From NCBI GenBank assembly GCA_023399215.1, contig JAEWQJ010000033.1, forward strand, positions 124,001 through 188,000: a stretch of DNA of 64,000 nucleotides, given 5' to 3'. How positions within the stretch are numbered: the first letter of the stretch is position 1; the number at the start of each line of letters is the position of its first letter. A model generated the notes under the pieces. That model worked only from the letters and a program-made list of their open reading frames with translations. It was not told where the DNA came from and made no database searches. This DNA is from Methanobacteriota archaeon. GTDB lineage: Archaea > Halobacteriota > Methanosarcinia > Methanosarcinales > Methanosarcinaceae. The position numbers were made by a program, and so were the translations under genes. Below, piece by piece: positions 9,313 through 19,032 of the stretch.

Positions 9313-9697
9313 GATAAAGAGATTAAAGAGAATTATTTTAAGAAAAAAGCTTTATTATACCTCTATATTCATATTAAACCTTAAGGAGTAGAATTAAAAC
9401 TTATCGGAGTCTTTAAAAATTCGTATCTAAAAAGAAGATGACTATTAATTTATTATAAATGTTGGTTAGAGAGCGAATATGTTAAAACATAAATACTTAA
9501 AACATATATAAATTAAAAATATAAATATATTAAGACAAAAATGGTTAGAAATAGACTAAGTTTCTTTGAGCAACTCACCCGTGTTAGAAGTACCTAAATA
9601 GAGAAATGCCTGAATAGAGAAGTACCTGAATAGAAAATACTCGTGCTCACACTTTAAACAGAGAATATCCAATCCTTTTATGCAGATAAACTAAGCG
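9313..9697. other. intergenic with short tandem repeat
   Basis: Spacer between two minus-strand genes. Very AT-rich around 9420-9540. It includes three 16-base units of the form GTACCTGAATAGAGAA at about 9587-9638. No gene supported. Confidence 0.55.
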
Positions 9698-10867
9698 TTA
9701 ATTTCTTTTTATACAATCTTCAAACATTAATTGAACATTTTTAACTATTTCTTCCCAGTCATAGTTTTCAGCTTTCCGCAATGCGGCTTCTGAAGCTTTT
9801 TTGTTCCTGGAGGTATTCCCAATAATTTTTATCACGGCTTTTGCAATCTCCTTTTCCTCAAGCCCCACAATAAACCCGTCAACTCCATCTTCAACAAGCC
9901 CCTGTGCAGCATTATATTTTGCTCTAACCGTCACAACAGGTACTCCGCAGGCAAAAGCCTCGATAACCACCATCCCGAACCCTTCCCGGCTTGAAGGTAG
10001 CACAAGCACTTTTGAAGCCTTGACTTTCCCGATCAATGCCTCATACTCCTGAAAGCCTGCAAACTCGACATTCTCGCAAACCCCGCTTCTCTTTGCGAGT
10101 TTCACCAGTGCTGCCCTTTCAGGTCCATCCCCAACAATGCAGCACCTGAGAGCTGGAAAATCGGCTTTAAGAAGAGCTACAGCTTTAAGCAGCAGGTCAA
10201 CGTTTTTTTCCTTAATAAGCCGGCCTGCAAAAATGATATCATAAGCCTTATTTTCAGGATCAACAGGGAATTTTCCCCAGTTGAGCTCAATCCCAGAAAT
10301 TTTTTTAAGATCAATCCCGTTAGGAATAACCGCGATCTTTTCTCCAGGCACCCCAAGCCCCTCAAGTCTATCCTTTGTCCAGTTAGAGACCGCAATATTA
10401 TTTTCTGATAGCTTCGAAACCGCCTTCTCGACCAGCAATCCAAAAATTCCTGCCCTTCCTAAATATTCATACCAGTAATCATCCCATACCTCGTGCCAGG
10501 TAAGCACTGAAGGTACTTTTTTCAGGATTGAAATCACTTTTACGGGAAAACAGGAAAAATAGGGAAAGACACTCACATCTATAAGGTCAAAATTTTCTTT
10601 CCTGAGCTCAGGGAACAGTTTTGCAGCAAAGATTATTGCCTCGGAAATCGAGCGTCTACCATTAACATACAAGTTTCGAGCTTTACAGACACCGTGAAGA
10701 GTCATGCCTTCATACTCAAAAGTATCATCTCCTTCCCACCACTTGACTCCGAAAATGTGCACTTCGTGTCCCATGGACGAGAGCCGCTTTCCCAGTTCAT
10801 GAATGCGCATTTCTGCGCCTCCCTTGATCCATGGATAAACAGCATCGTACACAAAGGCGATTTTCAT
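9698..10867 (-). CDS. GT4 family glycosyltransferase
   Basis: 389 residues with the two Rossmann halves of a GT-B enzyme. The N-terminus has YDAVYPWIKGGAEMRIHELG, including the Gly-Gly loop of GT4 acceptors. The C-terminal half has IIFAGRLIKEKNVDLLL, then GDGPER, and the donor-site motif SSREGFGMVVIEAFACGVPV with the EX7E glutamates. Retaining transfer of a sugar from a nucleotide donor onto a lipid or glycan acceptor at the cytosolic membrane face is expected. Eight bases separate it from the GT2 gene upstream, so the two form an operon. Specificity unknown; family call secure. Confidence 0.9.
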   Translation of the reverse strand: MKIAFVYDAVYPWIKGGAEMRIHELGKRLSSMGHEVHIFGVKWWEGDDTFEYEGMTLHGVCKARNLYVNGRRSISEAIIFAAKLFPELRKENFDLIDVSVFPYFSCFPVKVISILKKVPSVLTWHEVWDDYWYEYLGRAGIFGLLVEKAVSKLSENNIAVSNWTKDRLEGLGVPGEKIAVIPNGIDLKKISGIELNWGKFPVDPENKAYDIIFAGRLIKEKNVDLLLKAVALLKADFPALRCCIVGDGPERAALVKLAKRSGVCENVEFAGFQEYEALIGKVKASKVLVLPSSREGFGMVVIEAFACGVPVVTVRAKYNAAQGLVEDGVDGFIVGLEEKEIAKAVIKIIGNTSRNKKASEAALRKAENYDWEEIVKNVQLMFEDCIKRN

Positions 10868-10875
10868 TGCACCAC

Positions 10876-12024
10876 TTACCAGTCAGTATCCACTTCAAGG
10901 AGCATTACGCTCAGTACAATTGCCGAAAAAATCATCTGAAGGCCGATAAAGGCAAATACCATTGAAATAACTGCATTTTTCACTTCCGAGAGAGAGCCGT
11001 ATCCTGAACTGACCCAGGTGTATACTACTTTTAGCCCGAGCAAGAGGCCTGCAATCAGTATGATTGAACCTGCAAACAGTTCTTTTTCAAGAGAATGGTA
11101 ATTCAACCATTTTGTGGTGTTTCCCTTATTATTGGGATACATGCCGCGGATAAGGCCATATGTTTTCAAATAAGTGCCTGTAGAAAGCGTCTGTCCTCCA
11201 AGGATTAGAAGCATACAGCCTAAAATGAAGGAATGAAGCCTGTTTTCTGCCACATCTCCGGTAAGAAGGAGAGAACCGGTTATCAGAACTCCAAGGACGA
11301 AAACCACAGCTCCAGGTAGAAAAAGAAAAGGTAAAGGGCGATATAGCATCATAAACCTTACATGCCGCCAGCCGTCTTGAAATGAACGAAGTTTGGAGGG
11401 AGCCCGGCGCGAGTAATAGGTTATGGAGACTTCTTTTATTCTCAACCCGCATTTCGCGGCTTCAATTATCATCTCGGATGCAAGTTCCATGCCGTGAGTT
11501 TTAAGGTCCATTTTCTCAAGGGCTTCTTTTGTGAAAGCTCGCATCCCACAATGAGCGTCCGAAATTTTCGTCCCAAAAAGAAGATTCAGCATTCCCGTCA
11601 GGAAAGGGTTACCTATATATTGATGCAGCCAGGGCATAGCTCCTTTTTTGATATCACCTTTAAGCCTGGTACCCATTATAAAATCCGCTTCTCCTGCCAT
11701 AAGAGGGTCCAGGAACTTATCAAGCTCAAGAAGGTCATAGGTATTATCGGCATCGGCAATAGCAATATAGTCTCCTTTTGCTTCAGCCAACCCCTTGAGA
11801 TAAGCGTTTCCGTAACCCTTTATAGGGCCTATAACCTTTGCACCCATCGACGCTGCAATCTCTGCAGTCCTGTCTGATGAGTTGTCAGCAATTATTATCT
11901 CCCCTTCTATACCATATTTTTTGAATATAGACTGAGCTTTTTCTATGCAAATTCGGATGGTTTCTTCTTCATTCATGGAAGGCATTACGATAGAAAGAGA
12001 GGGCATGTCCAGCTTATAAAGCAT
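10876..12024 (-). CDS. GT2 glycosyltransferase with C-terminal membrane segments
   Basis: 382 residues. The N-terminal GT-A domain shows SIVMPSMNEEETI, IIADNSSDRT and IADADNTYD as the DxD motif, then about four membrane segments from residue 225 on. This matches the dolichyl-phosphate-glucose/mannose synthase-like GT2 group common in archaeal N-glycan and envelope loci. The GT4 gene follows after eight bases on the same strand, so this is the first gene of a two-gene operon. ATG 12024 is used; another Met at codon 7 (12006) is an alternative. It likely makes a polyprenyl-linked sugar; the exact sugar is not visible from sequence. Confidence 0.87.
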   Translation of the reverse strand: MLYKLDMPSLSIVMPSMNEEETIRICIEKAQSIFKKYGIEGEIIIADNSSDRTAEIAASMGAKVIGPIKGYGNAYLKGLAEAKGDYIAIADADNTYDLLELDKFLDPLMAGEADFIMGTRLKGDIKKGAMPWLHQYIGNPFLTGMLNLLFGTKISDAHCGMRAFTKEALEKMDLKTHGMELASEMIIEAAKCGLRIKEVSITYYSRRAPSKLRSFQDGWRHVRFMMLYRPLPFLFLPGAVVFVLGVLITGSLLLTGDVAENRLHSFILGCMLLILGGQTLSTGTYLKTYGLIRGMYPNNKGNTTKWLNYHSLEKELFAGSIILIAGLLLGLKVVYTWVSSGYGSLSEVKNAVISMVFAFIGLQMIFSAIVLSVMLLEVDTDW

Positions 12025-12307
12025 TATAGCCTAATAACTATTTTGATAGATCTTATCTCAGGAATTTGTAGTCCTCTTTAATTATCAAATTACTCCCAAC
12101 AGGACAAAAAATAAAACATGAAATAGAATCAGGAGATCACGAGTACAGAGCCAGGGAGAAAAACTCAACTCTTGCTAACAAGCTATATAAAGCATCAGAA
12201 AACTATTTTTAAGAAAGGACCCGGATTTTTCCGTGGATCATTAATTCATTTTGTGTATAATTGAAACCACTGTACTTACATTTCAATTGGTTTTAAGGGG
12301 AATTCGA

Positions 12308-12937
12308 ATGGTTAAAGTAAACGTGATATTCCATAGTATTCATGGTCACATTTACAAAATGGCAGAAGCTATAGCTGAAGGAGCGAGAGAAGTAGAAGGA
12401 GCTGAAGTAGAGATTTATCAGGTGCCTGAAACTCTGCCTTACGAAGTTCTGGAAAAAATGGGGGCAATCGAAACAAAAAACCTTTTTGCTCATATTCCTG
12501 TAGTGACCAGGAGCATGTATGAAGATGTATTTGCAGGAGCAGATGCCCTAATTTTTGGGACACCTACACGTTATGGAAATATGTCAGCTCAGATGCGTAC
12601 AGTTTTTGACGGCCTTGGAGGACTCTGGAGTAGAGACGCTCTTGTTGGAAAGGTAGGAAGTGTCTTTACTTCAAGTGGAACACAGCATGGAGGCCAGGAA
12701 TCTACAATCCTCACAACACATGTTACCCTTCTTCATCTCGGGATGATCATTGTCGGACTTCCGTATTCAGAAAAACGTCAAAGAAGGATGGATGAAATAA
12801 CAGGAGGTAGCCCATACGGAGCCTCAACGATTGCAGGAGCAGACGAAAACCGCCAGCCTTCTGAAAATGAACTTGCAATGGCCCGCTATCAGGGGAGACA
12901 TGTAGCCCAGATTGCAAAAAAACTCACTGGAAGATAA
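12308..12937 (+). CDS. wrbA: NAD(P)H:quinone oxidoreductase, WrbA type
   Basis: 209-residue flavodoxin-fold protein. The N-terminal phosphate-binding loop follows NVIFHSIHGHIYKMAEAI, and the WrbA signature PTRYGNMSAQMRTVFDGLGG is complete. FMN-dependent two-electron reduction of quinones is the known family activity and protects against oxidative stress; a methanogen would use it in oxygen tolerance. I start at ATG 12308, where AAGGGGAATTC precedes it at good spacing; a longer frame from 12251 adds 19 residues foreign to the family. It stands alone, flanked by small or surface-protein genes. Length is normal for WrbA. Confidence 0.92.
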   Translation: MVKVNVIFHSIHGHIYKMAEAIAEGAREVEGAEVEIYQVPETLPYEVLEKMGAIETKNLFAHIPVVTRSMYEDVFAGADALIFGTPTRYGNMSAQMRTVFDGLGGLWSRDALVGKVGSVFTSSGTQHGGQESTILTTHVTLLHLGMIIVGLPYSEKRQRRMDEITGGSPYGASTIAGADENRQPSENELAMARYQGRHVAQIAKKLTGR

Positions 12938-13024
12938 AAGAAAACATAAAAATAAAAAGATTGGAAAACATTTACCTTTTAAGGATGTTCTCCGCATTTT
13001 TAATTTTTTTCACCTTACAAATAC

Positions 13025-13180
13025 TCAACCAAGACTCGGGAAAGTCCTACCTCTGGATTCAACTTTACCCTGAGCTTTTATCAGACACTCCAGAGTACAG
13101 TAAGTTGCTTTTTTCTCAGCCTTTTTAAGGACAAAGAATTCTTTCCCACAAATAGGGCATGTTTTTTTTACGTAAGACAT
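13025..13180 (-). CDS. 51-aa zinc-finger micro-protein
   Basis: A 51-codon frame from ATG 13180. It reads MSYVKKTCPICGKEFFV, then YCTLEC, giving four cysteines in a CxxC-x(16)-CxxxC arrangement. This resembles treble-clef or zinc-ribbon minimal proteins found in many archaea. The tail is basic. No signal peptide is present. It is convergent with wrbA and about 90 bases from its end. A clear Shine-Dalgarno sequence is not visible, so the transcript may be leaderless. No function can be assigned; the cysteine pattern and codon flow are the evidence. Confidence 0.55.
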   Translation of the reverse strand: MSYVKKTCPICGKEFFVLKKAEKKATYCTLECLIKAQGKVESRGRTFPSLG

Positions 13181-13297
13181 TGTAAACACGCATTCTCAGT
13201 AGTGAGTGATTTTTTTAATATTCGTTTTTAAAGTATTTACTAAGACAGCGCAATAAAATATAAACTTTCTTATTGAGCGTATATATATAATTAGTAA

Positions 13298-13543
13298 GAA
13301 ATTAAAATTGATTTACTGGACGGATTAAAAGATCTTTATCAAAATCGTGATATTGAGAAGGCCAGTTTTCAGTTAGAGGCTGTCTTAAAATTAAATAATC
13401 TTTATAATCAAATCATAAATTCTGCACCAAGAAATAAACTGAGGATTGCAAATGACAGAGAATCAGTGCCGTATGCAACAATTTTAGGCCAGCCCAACAA
13501 AACCATAGAAGATAAAGAAGTTCCTGAAAATAAGAAAAAATAA
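13298..13543 (+). pseudogene. 81-codon frame lacking a start codon
   Basis: An open frame of 81 sense codons ending TAA at 13543, with a natural-looking composition (for example RNKLRIANDRESVPYATI) but no ATG, GTG or TTG between the upstream in-frame stop and the first well-formed residues. It may be the 3' end of a gene that lost its front, or a gene starting at a rare codon. I do not recognise the family. Sequence before it (13180-13297) is AT-rich. Confidence 0.35.
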
Positions 13544-13786
13544 CCTTCAAATCTGACAAAATAAAGCAACTATGCTCTTTTTGCCAGATTTGGTTCTGTT
13601 CTACCGTAAATATTTATGCTTGGTTTATGGAAAGAACCAGAAATATAGGATTTTAGTAGGAATATATCCTCTTTGTTTTTTGTCTTTCCTTGCTCTAACT
13701 TGTGTTAATTCCTTGCTTAAATTTTTATGTAAGCCTTTACTCGATATAACTATATCATTTCCTTACTTGGCTACAATGGACTATTT

Positions 13787-15061
13787 TTATCCTCTTCTAC
13801 AGAGTGCTACTCCAAGAAGTCCGATTACTCCGTAAATCACTTCGAATCCAGGTGATTCTTTGCTTTCATTTCCAGAAGTATTTGTACTTTGTGTCTGGTC
13901 AGGCGTCTGTTCAGCATTTGCTGCTGCACTTTCATTATCCTGTTCAAGACCCTGAGTGTCAGGTTCGGACTGTGTTTCATTCACAATTTCTGTTACATTA
14001 CTTTGAAGTTCAGGAGAAGCACTTACGTTATCGCTAACGTTTGTTGCTGTACTATCATTTTGCTCAATACCAGTAGATTCAGACTCTGCTCCATTCACAC
14101 TTATTACTGCATTAGAAGTGCTGACGTTACTGCTAGCGATACCGCCACTGATACTGTTGTGGTGGTGGTGGCTGCTGCTACTACTGCTACTACTGCTACT
14201 GCTGCTCTCTTCGTTATCAATAGCTTCTTCCGTTACGTTTACTACATTAACTTTTGAGAGAGATCCAGCTTCGTTGCTTGCCGTGAGTGTTACTGTATAG
14301 TTTCCTGCTTCGGAATAAGTGTGTGTTGGGCTCTCATCTTCTGAAGTGTCACCGTCTCCAAAGTCCCAGTTCCATTCGGTTGCATTTTGGGATAAGTCTG
14401 TAAACTCCACAGAGCCACTGGAATTATCTGCACTAAAATCAACTATGGGAAGACTATTATTGTTTACAGTTATATCTTGAGTTTTTGTGCTCCAGCCATT
14501 CTTATTTTCTACCACTAGGAGAGCACTATAGTCTCCGTCTGTAGAGTAATTGTGAGTTGGATTCTGCTCTTTTGAAATATTTCCGTCTCCAAACTTCCAG
14601 AACCAGGAAGTAGCATTTGTACTGTTGTCAGTAAATGATACATTCAATGGTGAACTTCCGGAAGTGGGAGATGCAGAGAAATCAGCAACTGGCAAGTTTG
14701 AACCGTCCCTGTTGGCAGTTACATAGGCTATCTTTGTAAGTGTATCATTTCCTTCAGGTCCCCATACTACTAGTGTAGCATTATAAACACCAGGCTTTTT
14801 AATATTATGGTGAGTTGTTATGTTTTCACTATTGGTTCCACTACTGAAGGTGGTAGCCCCTGTTTCGACGTTTTCAAATATCCACTTCCAGTGAGTGACG
14901 TTACCAGTGACGTCACCCGTAAACCTGGTAAGTAAAGTAACATTTCCAGTTGTGACGTTAGATGAAAAATCATTAATTGTTACATTGCCTGCTGCTAAAG
15001 CTGTGGGCATTAGAAGTATAACCAGCGCTAATAAAACCATAGGCAAGAAAATTTTTTTCAT
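13787..15061 (-). CDS. surface protein with PKD repeats and PGF-CTERM anchor
   Basis: 424 residues. Signal peptide at 1-23, then three PKD-type beta-sandwich repeats (roughly 25-113, 121-200, 205-280); the second and third carry the FGDG signature. Next is a long run of Ser followed by four His, a Ser/Thr/Asn-rich stalk, and the tail SPGFEVIYGVIGLLGVALCR, a PGF-CTERM signal for processing by archaeosortase A, known to replace the transmembrane tail with a lipid. GAGGAGA precedes ATG 15061. Such proteins sit in the S-layer or mediate adhesion. The poly-Ser/His tract is coded by a TG/CT-rich repeat that may vary by slippage. Confidence 0.85.
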   Translation of the reverse strand: MKKIFLPMVLLALVILLMPTALAAGNVTINDFSSNVTTGNVTLLTRFTGDVTGNVTHWKWIFENVETGATTFSSGTNSENITTHHNIKKPGVYNATLVVWGPEGNDTLTKIAYVTANRDGSNLPVADFSASPTSGSSPLNVSFTDNSTNATSWFWKFGDGNISKEQNPTHNYSTDGDYSALLVVENKNGWSTKTQDITVNNNSLPIVDFSADNSSGSVEFTDLSQNATEWNWDFGDGDTSEDESPTHTYSEAGNYTVTLTASNEAGSLSKVNVVNVTEEAIDNEESSSSSSSSSSSSHHHHNSISGGIASSNVSTSNAVISVNGAESESTGIEQNDSTATNVSDNVSASPELQSNVTEIVNETQSEPDTQGLEQDNESAAANAEQTPDQTQSTNTSGNESKESPGFEVIYGVIGLLGVALCRRG

Positions 15062-16225
15062 GTCGAGTTCTCCTCAGGACTAGTGCACTTGATGTGCAAA
15101 ATAAAGCAAGAGCAAATTTACCCTGAACATTAGGGTTCATGCAGCTTGAAGATTTATGCCGCTTATTTTTAGCTCAGTTGCCTAAGTCCCATTTTTTTGA
15201 CTGTCTACTGGCTGTCCGCCGTTTGACAGTCCCAAAATTGACTGACTTATATATAAAGCTATTTTTTAGAGTCCTCAAAAAAGGATTTATTTTTTAGGGA
15301 ATATTTCACATTATTTGGCTGATTAGTTTATTATTAGAGGTTTTTTAATTAAAGTAAAATTTAAAATTTGTTTATTTATTTTTTAATGGATTAATGAGAT
15401 TTTAATTTGAGTTTAGAGTTATATTACCTTAGATTTTAGCAATAAACTTTATATAATAGAAAAAACAGATTCACGAGGCACAATTGAAAAAAAAGTAAAA
15501 TAGAAATATAAAACTTTAATTTACTTCAAATTTTATTTTAAAGCTTAATGGTGACTATCCTTTTAAAAATGTGATCTTACAGGTGTAATCTTAAGAGAAG
15601 AACTTTGGATATATATTGATTAATGAAATAAACAAAATATATCCCTATTTAAAATTATTAATTCAAAGACCCCTGCAACTCTATAAAAACTTAAGTAAGT
15701 TACTTTATAAAAAAATGATGTATTTTCATAAAAGTGGATATTCCACCAACCCATGTTATGGCAATTTATAGGAGACTAAACTTACTATTTGCAGCCAGCA
15801 AAAAACCCAGAAAGAGGTATTTTTGACAATGTACCTTTTTGGTATTATCCTAATATAGGACTTATGCGGTTGAAACGAGAAATATATAGCATTAAACCTT
15901 TAACCGTCTAAAACTCATAATTAATTACAACGTTTATTGTACTTGATTTTGTATTTCAAGTGCATAAGTCCTACTAATATTTAGAACTGCAAATGAGCAA
16001 GACATTTAAAGGCTAAAAGAGTAAAATATAAAACTAAAATCCGATTCTTATTAAAGATTCTGTACTAAACTATTTGAGGCAATACATTCACTTTTTATAA
16101 CGAGTTCAAAAAAAGAGAATTCAACCGGGTTGGGTCGCTATATTTTGGGAACCTGAGTTGAAGCTTAAATGTCTGAGTTGTATTATTTTAGGGTCATGAA
16201 AATTTAAAAAGCGGGGGGATCTGGG
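15062..16225. other. long intergenic region with a mini-element
   Basis: 1.16 kb without a supported gene between divergently transcribed genes. It holds the promoter of the PKD protein on its left, a 118-bp inverted-repeat element (15856-15973) and otherwise AT-rich sequence. Confidence 0.6.
15856..15973. mobile_element. 118-bp MITE with target duplication
   Basis: The ends are near-perfect inverted repeats: TAGGACTTATGC..TTGAAA at the left, and its reverse complement at the right (18 of the first 20 bases match). CTAATA lies directly outside both ends (15850-15855 and 15974-15979), a six-base target duplication. No coding capacity. The ends resemble those of IS5-type elements; the parent element is not in this window. 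Confidence 0.75.
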
Positions 16226-18241
16226 ATTAGGCCGCTAATTTTTGGAAATGGGAGAATCCTGATCTGTGAAGACGAAAAAGGAACTATAAGGGATATCTAT
16301 TTTCCATATGTAGGACTCGAGAATCATGGAAACTCTATAAAGGTTGGCATATGCGATCTTGATTCTCTTTATTGCAGCTGGCTTGAAAACTGGAAGATTC
16401 GACAGAGATATAAATCCGAGTTTAAGGAGGAGTTCTGTAAGCGTATCCTTGAAACCTCAGGAGAGAACAGGGAAGGCGTAAGAAGAAAAAAAGAGATTCT
16501 GGAAGGCAACCAGGAAATCCCTGAGGCCTGCATGGGAGTTGTCTCTAATATAGGGGAAACAGTGTTCGAAAACCCGGAAATTGGACTTCGAATCACGGTT
16601 TGGGAAGCTGTTCACCCTTCAGTAAATATTTTTTACAGGACATTTAAGGTCACTAATACCTCTAATAAGCCCAAACATTTGCGCCTTTTCTCAAACCAGA
16701 ATTACCGAATTCTTGAGACCAAAATCGGAGAAACGGCTGTAATTGATAAACATACACTTATCCATTACAAGCGCGACCGTTATTTTCTGCATGCAAGTGA
16801 CCCTGCATTTGATCAGTATGCAGTTGGAACTGCTGAATGGAGAGGGCTTGAAGGCACCTGGAGAGATATGGAAAGTGATGCCTCCCTTAGTGGGAACCCT
16901 GTAGCACACGGCTCGGTAGATTCCACCCTTGGCTGGACCCTTCCCGAACTGAAGCCAGGAAAATCGGCAAGGTTACACTACTGGATAGTTCTTGGAAAAA
17001 AGTACTGCAGCGTGCTTCAGATACATAAACAGGAAAAGGAAGCCGGAAGAAAAACCCTTTTTCATCATAGCTTCAATTTCTGGAACTCTTTTATTGAGAG
17101 AGTATCCGTCCTTCCGGAATTTTCCCGAATGCCTCAACTCCCTCAAAGTGTCTTAAAGTGCTTTTACAGGAGTCTCCTTGCAGTTGTCGCCCACATGGAT
17201 ATCACAGGCTCGATAATAGCGTCCTGCGATTCGGATATAAAACAATTCGGAGCAGACCTTTACACCTACTGCTGGCCAAGAGATGCAGCCTGGATCTGCC
17301 TTGCGCTCGATAGGGCACGGTATCACCACCTGACTTTTGAAACTTTTGAGTTTTTCTCAAAAACCATCACCCCTAGAGGAAACTTCCTTCACAAGTACAC
17401 ACCTGCCGGAGACTTCGGGAGCACATGGCATCCTGTCCCTATGATTCAAATCGACGAGACAGGGCTTCCTCTTTATGCCCTTTATAACAACTGGGAAATT
17501 GCAAAGAGTGTCTGGACCACAGGCAGGTATTACAGAAGGCTTGTGATTCCCACAGCTAACTATCTTATAAAAGCCATTAACACGAAAACAGGCCTTCCAA
17601 TTTCGAGTTTTGACCTCTGGGAAGAACGAAAAGGCATACACACCTACAGTGCATGTACTGTCTATGCCGGCCTCAACGGGGCCTATGAACTCTCCCGTTC
17701 TCTTGGCGATTATGACAATGCAAACATCTGGAAGGAAGCTGCAGACCTTATTAGGAAGTCTATTCTGGAGAAACTTTACGATAACCGACTAAAACGTTTC
17801 CGCCGTTCTCTTGACGACCCTACTCTTGATTCCTCAATCTTTGCAGTCTGGTACTTCGGGATTCTCCCACCCGATGACCCCAGGGTCGTCCGGACAATGG
17901 AGGCAATCGAATGCGAACTTAAGCGCCCCTCAGGCGGGATCGCCAGGTACCTTCATGATACTTATTTTGGCTATATGAACAGCTGGATTCTTTGCACTCT
18001 CTGGCTCTCACAGTGGCATTCCGCAGTTGGCAACCTTGACCGAGCACTCGAACTCCTAAAATGGTGCGCAGCTCACGCCCACCACACAGGCCTCCTATCC
18101 GAACAGATCGATGATAGAGGTAACCCTGTATCTGTCCTCCCTCTGGCCTGGTCCCACTCAACCTACGTCCTCGCAGTCCTCGAATACCTGCAAGCCCTCG
18201 AGAAAAAAGAAGGTAGCTCCTGCAATAATCCGGAAAAATAA
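16226..18241 (+). CDS. GH15 glucoamylase-like glycoside hydrolase, ATT start proposed
   Basis: About 671 residues. The N-terminus begins RPLIFGNGRIL and then RDIYFPYVGLENH, the standard start of archaeal GH15 proteins, and an (alpha/alpha)6 barrel follows: YCWPRDAAWICLALDRA, FDLWEERKG with the probable acid Glu, and the tail LLSEQIDDRGNPVSVLPLAW with the probable base Glu. GH15 enzymes release glucose from starch, glycogen or related alpha-glucans; Methanosarcina stores glycogen. There is no ATG, GTG or TTG before codon 103 (ATG 16532). The conserved N-terminus demands an upstream start: ATT 16226 directly precedes the Arg codon, and GGGGGGATC, like a ribosome site, lies 5 bases before it. 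Alternatives are a mutated start or a sequencing error. Confidence 0.82.
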   Translation: MRPLIFGNGRILICEDEKGTIRDIYFPYVGLENHGNSIKVGICDLDSLYCSWLENWKIRQRYKSEFKEEFCKRILETSGENREGVRRKKEILEGNQEIPEACMGVVSNIGETVFENPEIGLRITVWEAVHPSVNIFYRTFKVTNTSNKPKHLRLFSNQNYRILETKIGETAVIDKHTLIHYKRDRYFLHASDPAFDQYAVGTAEWRGLEGTWRDMESDASLSGNPVAHGSVDSTLGWTLPELKPGKSARLHYWIVLGKKYCSVLQIHKQEKEAGRKTLFHHSFNFWNSFIERVSVLPEFSRMPQLPQSVLKCFYRSLLAVVAHMDITGSIIASCDSDIKQFGADLYTYCWPRDAAWICLALDRARYHHLTFETFEFFSKTITPRGNFLHKYTPAGDFGSTWHPVPMIQIDETGLPLYALYNNWEIAKSVWTTGRYYRRLVIPTANYLIKAINTKTGLPISSFDLWEERKGIHTYSACTVYAGLNGAYELSRSLGDYDNANIWKEAADLIRKSILEKLYDNRLKRFRRSLDDPTLDSSIFAVWYFGILPPDDPRVVRTMEAIECELKRPSGGIARYLHDTYFGYMNSWILCTLWLSQWHSAVGNLDRALELLKWCAAHAHHTGLLSEQIDDRGNPVSVLPLAWSHSTYVLAVLEYLQALEKKEGSSCNNPEK

Positions 18242-18342
18242 AAACGATAAACGATTACGAAAAAATGGAAGATTCGACAATTTCTGCCCCCCCATAAATC
18301 AGCTCTATTGCCTCTGCTCGGTATTTTCAGAATTCAGCCATA

Positions 18343-18397
18343 TTGAGCGGATAAAGTTAGCGAAAATGTATCCGTCCTCTCGAGACGGGACTCGGGT
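18343..18397. repeat. dispersed repeat, copy 1, with alternative hairpins
   Basis: Contains TTGAGCG, then CCGTCCTCTCGAGACGGGAC and TCGGG. CCGTC can pair with GACGG, while the following CTCGAG/CTCGGG can pair in a competing stem. A close copy lies at 23285-23332 and a diverged one at 36066-36112. Here it is about 100 bases after the GH15 stop and could act as a terminator or 3' stabiliser. Confidence 0.6.
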
Positions 18398-18582
18398 AAT
18401 TCAACCCACTTTCCACAGATTGTCCGATCAGTTTCCATAATTTTTCCGGACATCGTTTTTTCTGAAAACCTCTCTGATTACTTAAATATATATTTTTAAA
18501 GTTTTCTAAAATTTTTAGCCTATTATCTTCATTGAAAACTTCCAGCAACCATTTCCTTAAGCTTCAGTTGAGATAATAACTC

Positions 18583-18716
18583 ATGCGTCTTTGGTTAAGG
18601 AATCAGTTAACCATAACATGACTACTGCAATTATTTATGCATCTTGATTTACTTTACAGGTTTACAAAAAAACATGATACTAGTAACATGTTTCTAACAG
18701 ATCGTATCTTAACCGA
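18583..18716. mobile_element. 134-bp repeat, left arm of the outer inverted pair
   Basis: Begins ATGCGTCTTTGGTTAAGG and ends ATCTTAACCGA. Its reverse complement recurs at 23057-23189 with roughly 85-90 percent identity by eye. Each copy has short inverted ends (GGTTAAG / CTTAACC), so it could also be a MITE that inserted twice in opposite directions. No coding capacity. Confidence 0.75.
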
Positions 18717-18882
18717 CAACAAATAAACTTTATTTATTATGTCTTTTGATTTTTGACATATTTCGTTTTACCACAAAATAATGTGTCAATGCAATGTGTT
18801 TTTTGTAAGAAACTACTGTATTAATTAACAGGATCTGTCCAATAAAGGTCTTAATAAACTTGGTAATTATAACAACATCAAA

Positions 18883-18894
18883 ACATATAAATAA
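18883..18894 (+). promoter_or_regulatory. possible TATA box for the island operon
   Basis: ACATATAAATAA, about 140 bases before the deacetylase start. It is a good match to archaeal box A. If used, the transcript has a leader of about 110 bases. Choice is by eye only. Confidence 0.35.
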
Positions 18895-19032
18895 AATCAC
18901 ATACTTGTTCAGATAAATTTTAGATGTTGTTGCTTGAAGACGATTTTTATTAGCTAAAAAAAGAAATTTGTGAGGAAACTCTAAAAGATTGGAACCGCAA
19001 CCAAAAGATAAGACTGGAGTTAGAGGGCGCAT

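Noticed and set aside
13804..14300. Plus-strand frames with poly-Val/Ala/Thr or poly-Leu runs
   Set aside because: They are antisense to the poly-Ser/His tract of the PKD surface protein.
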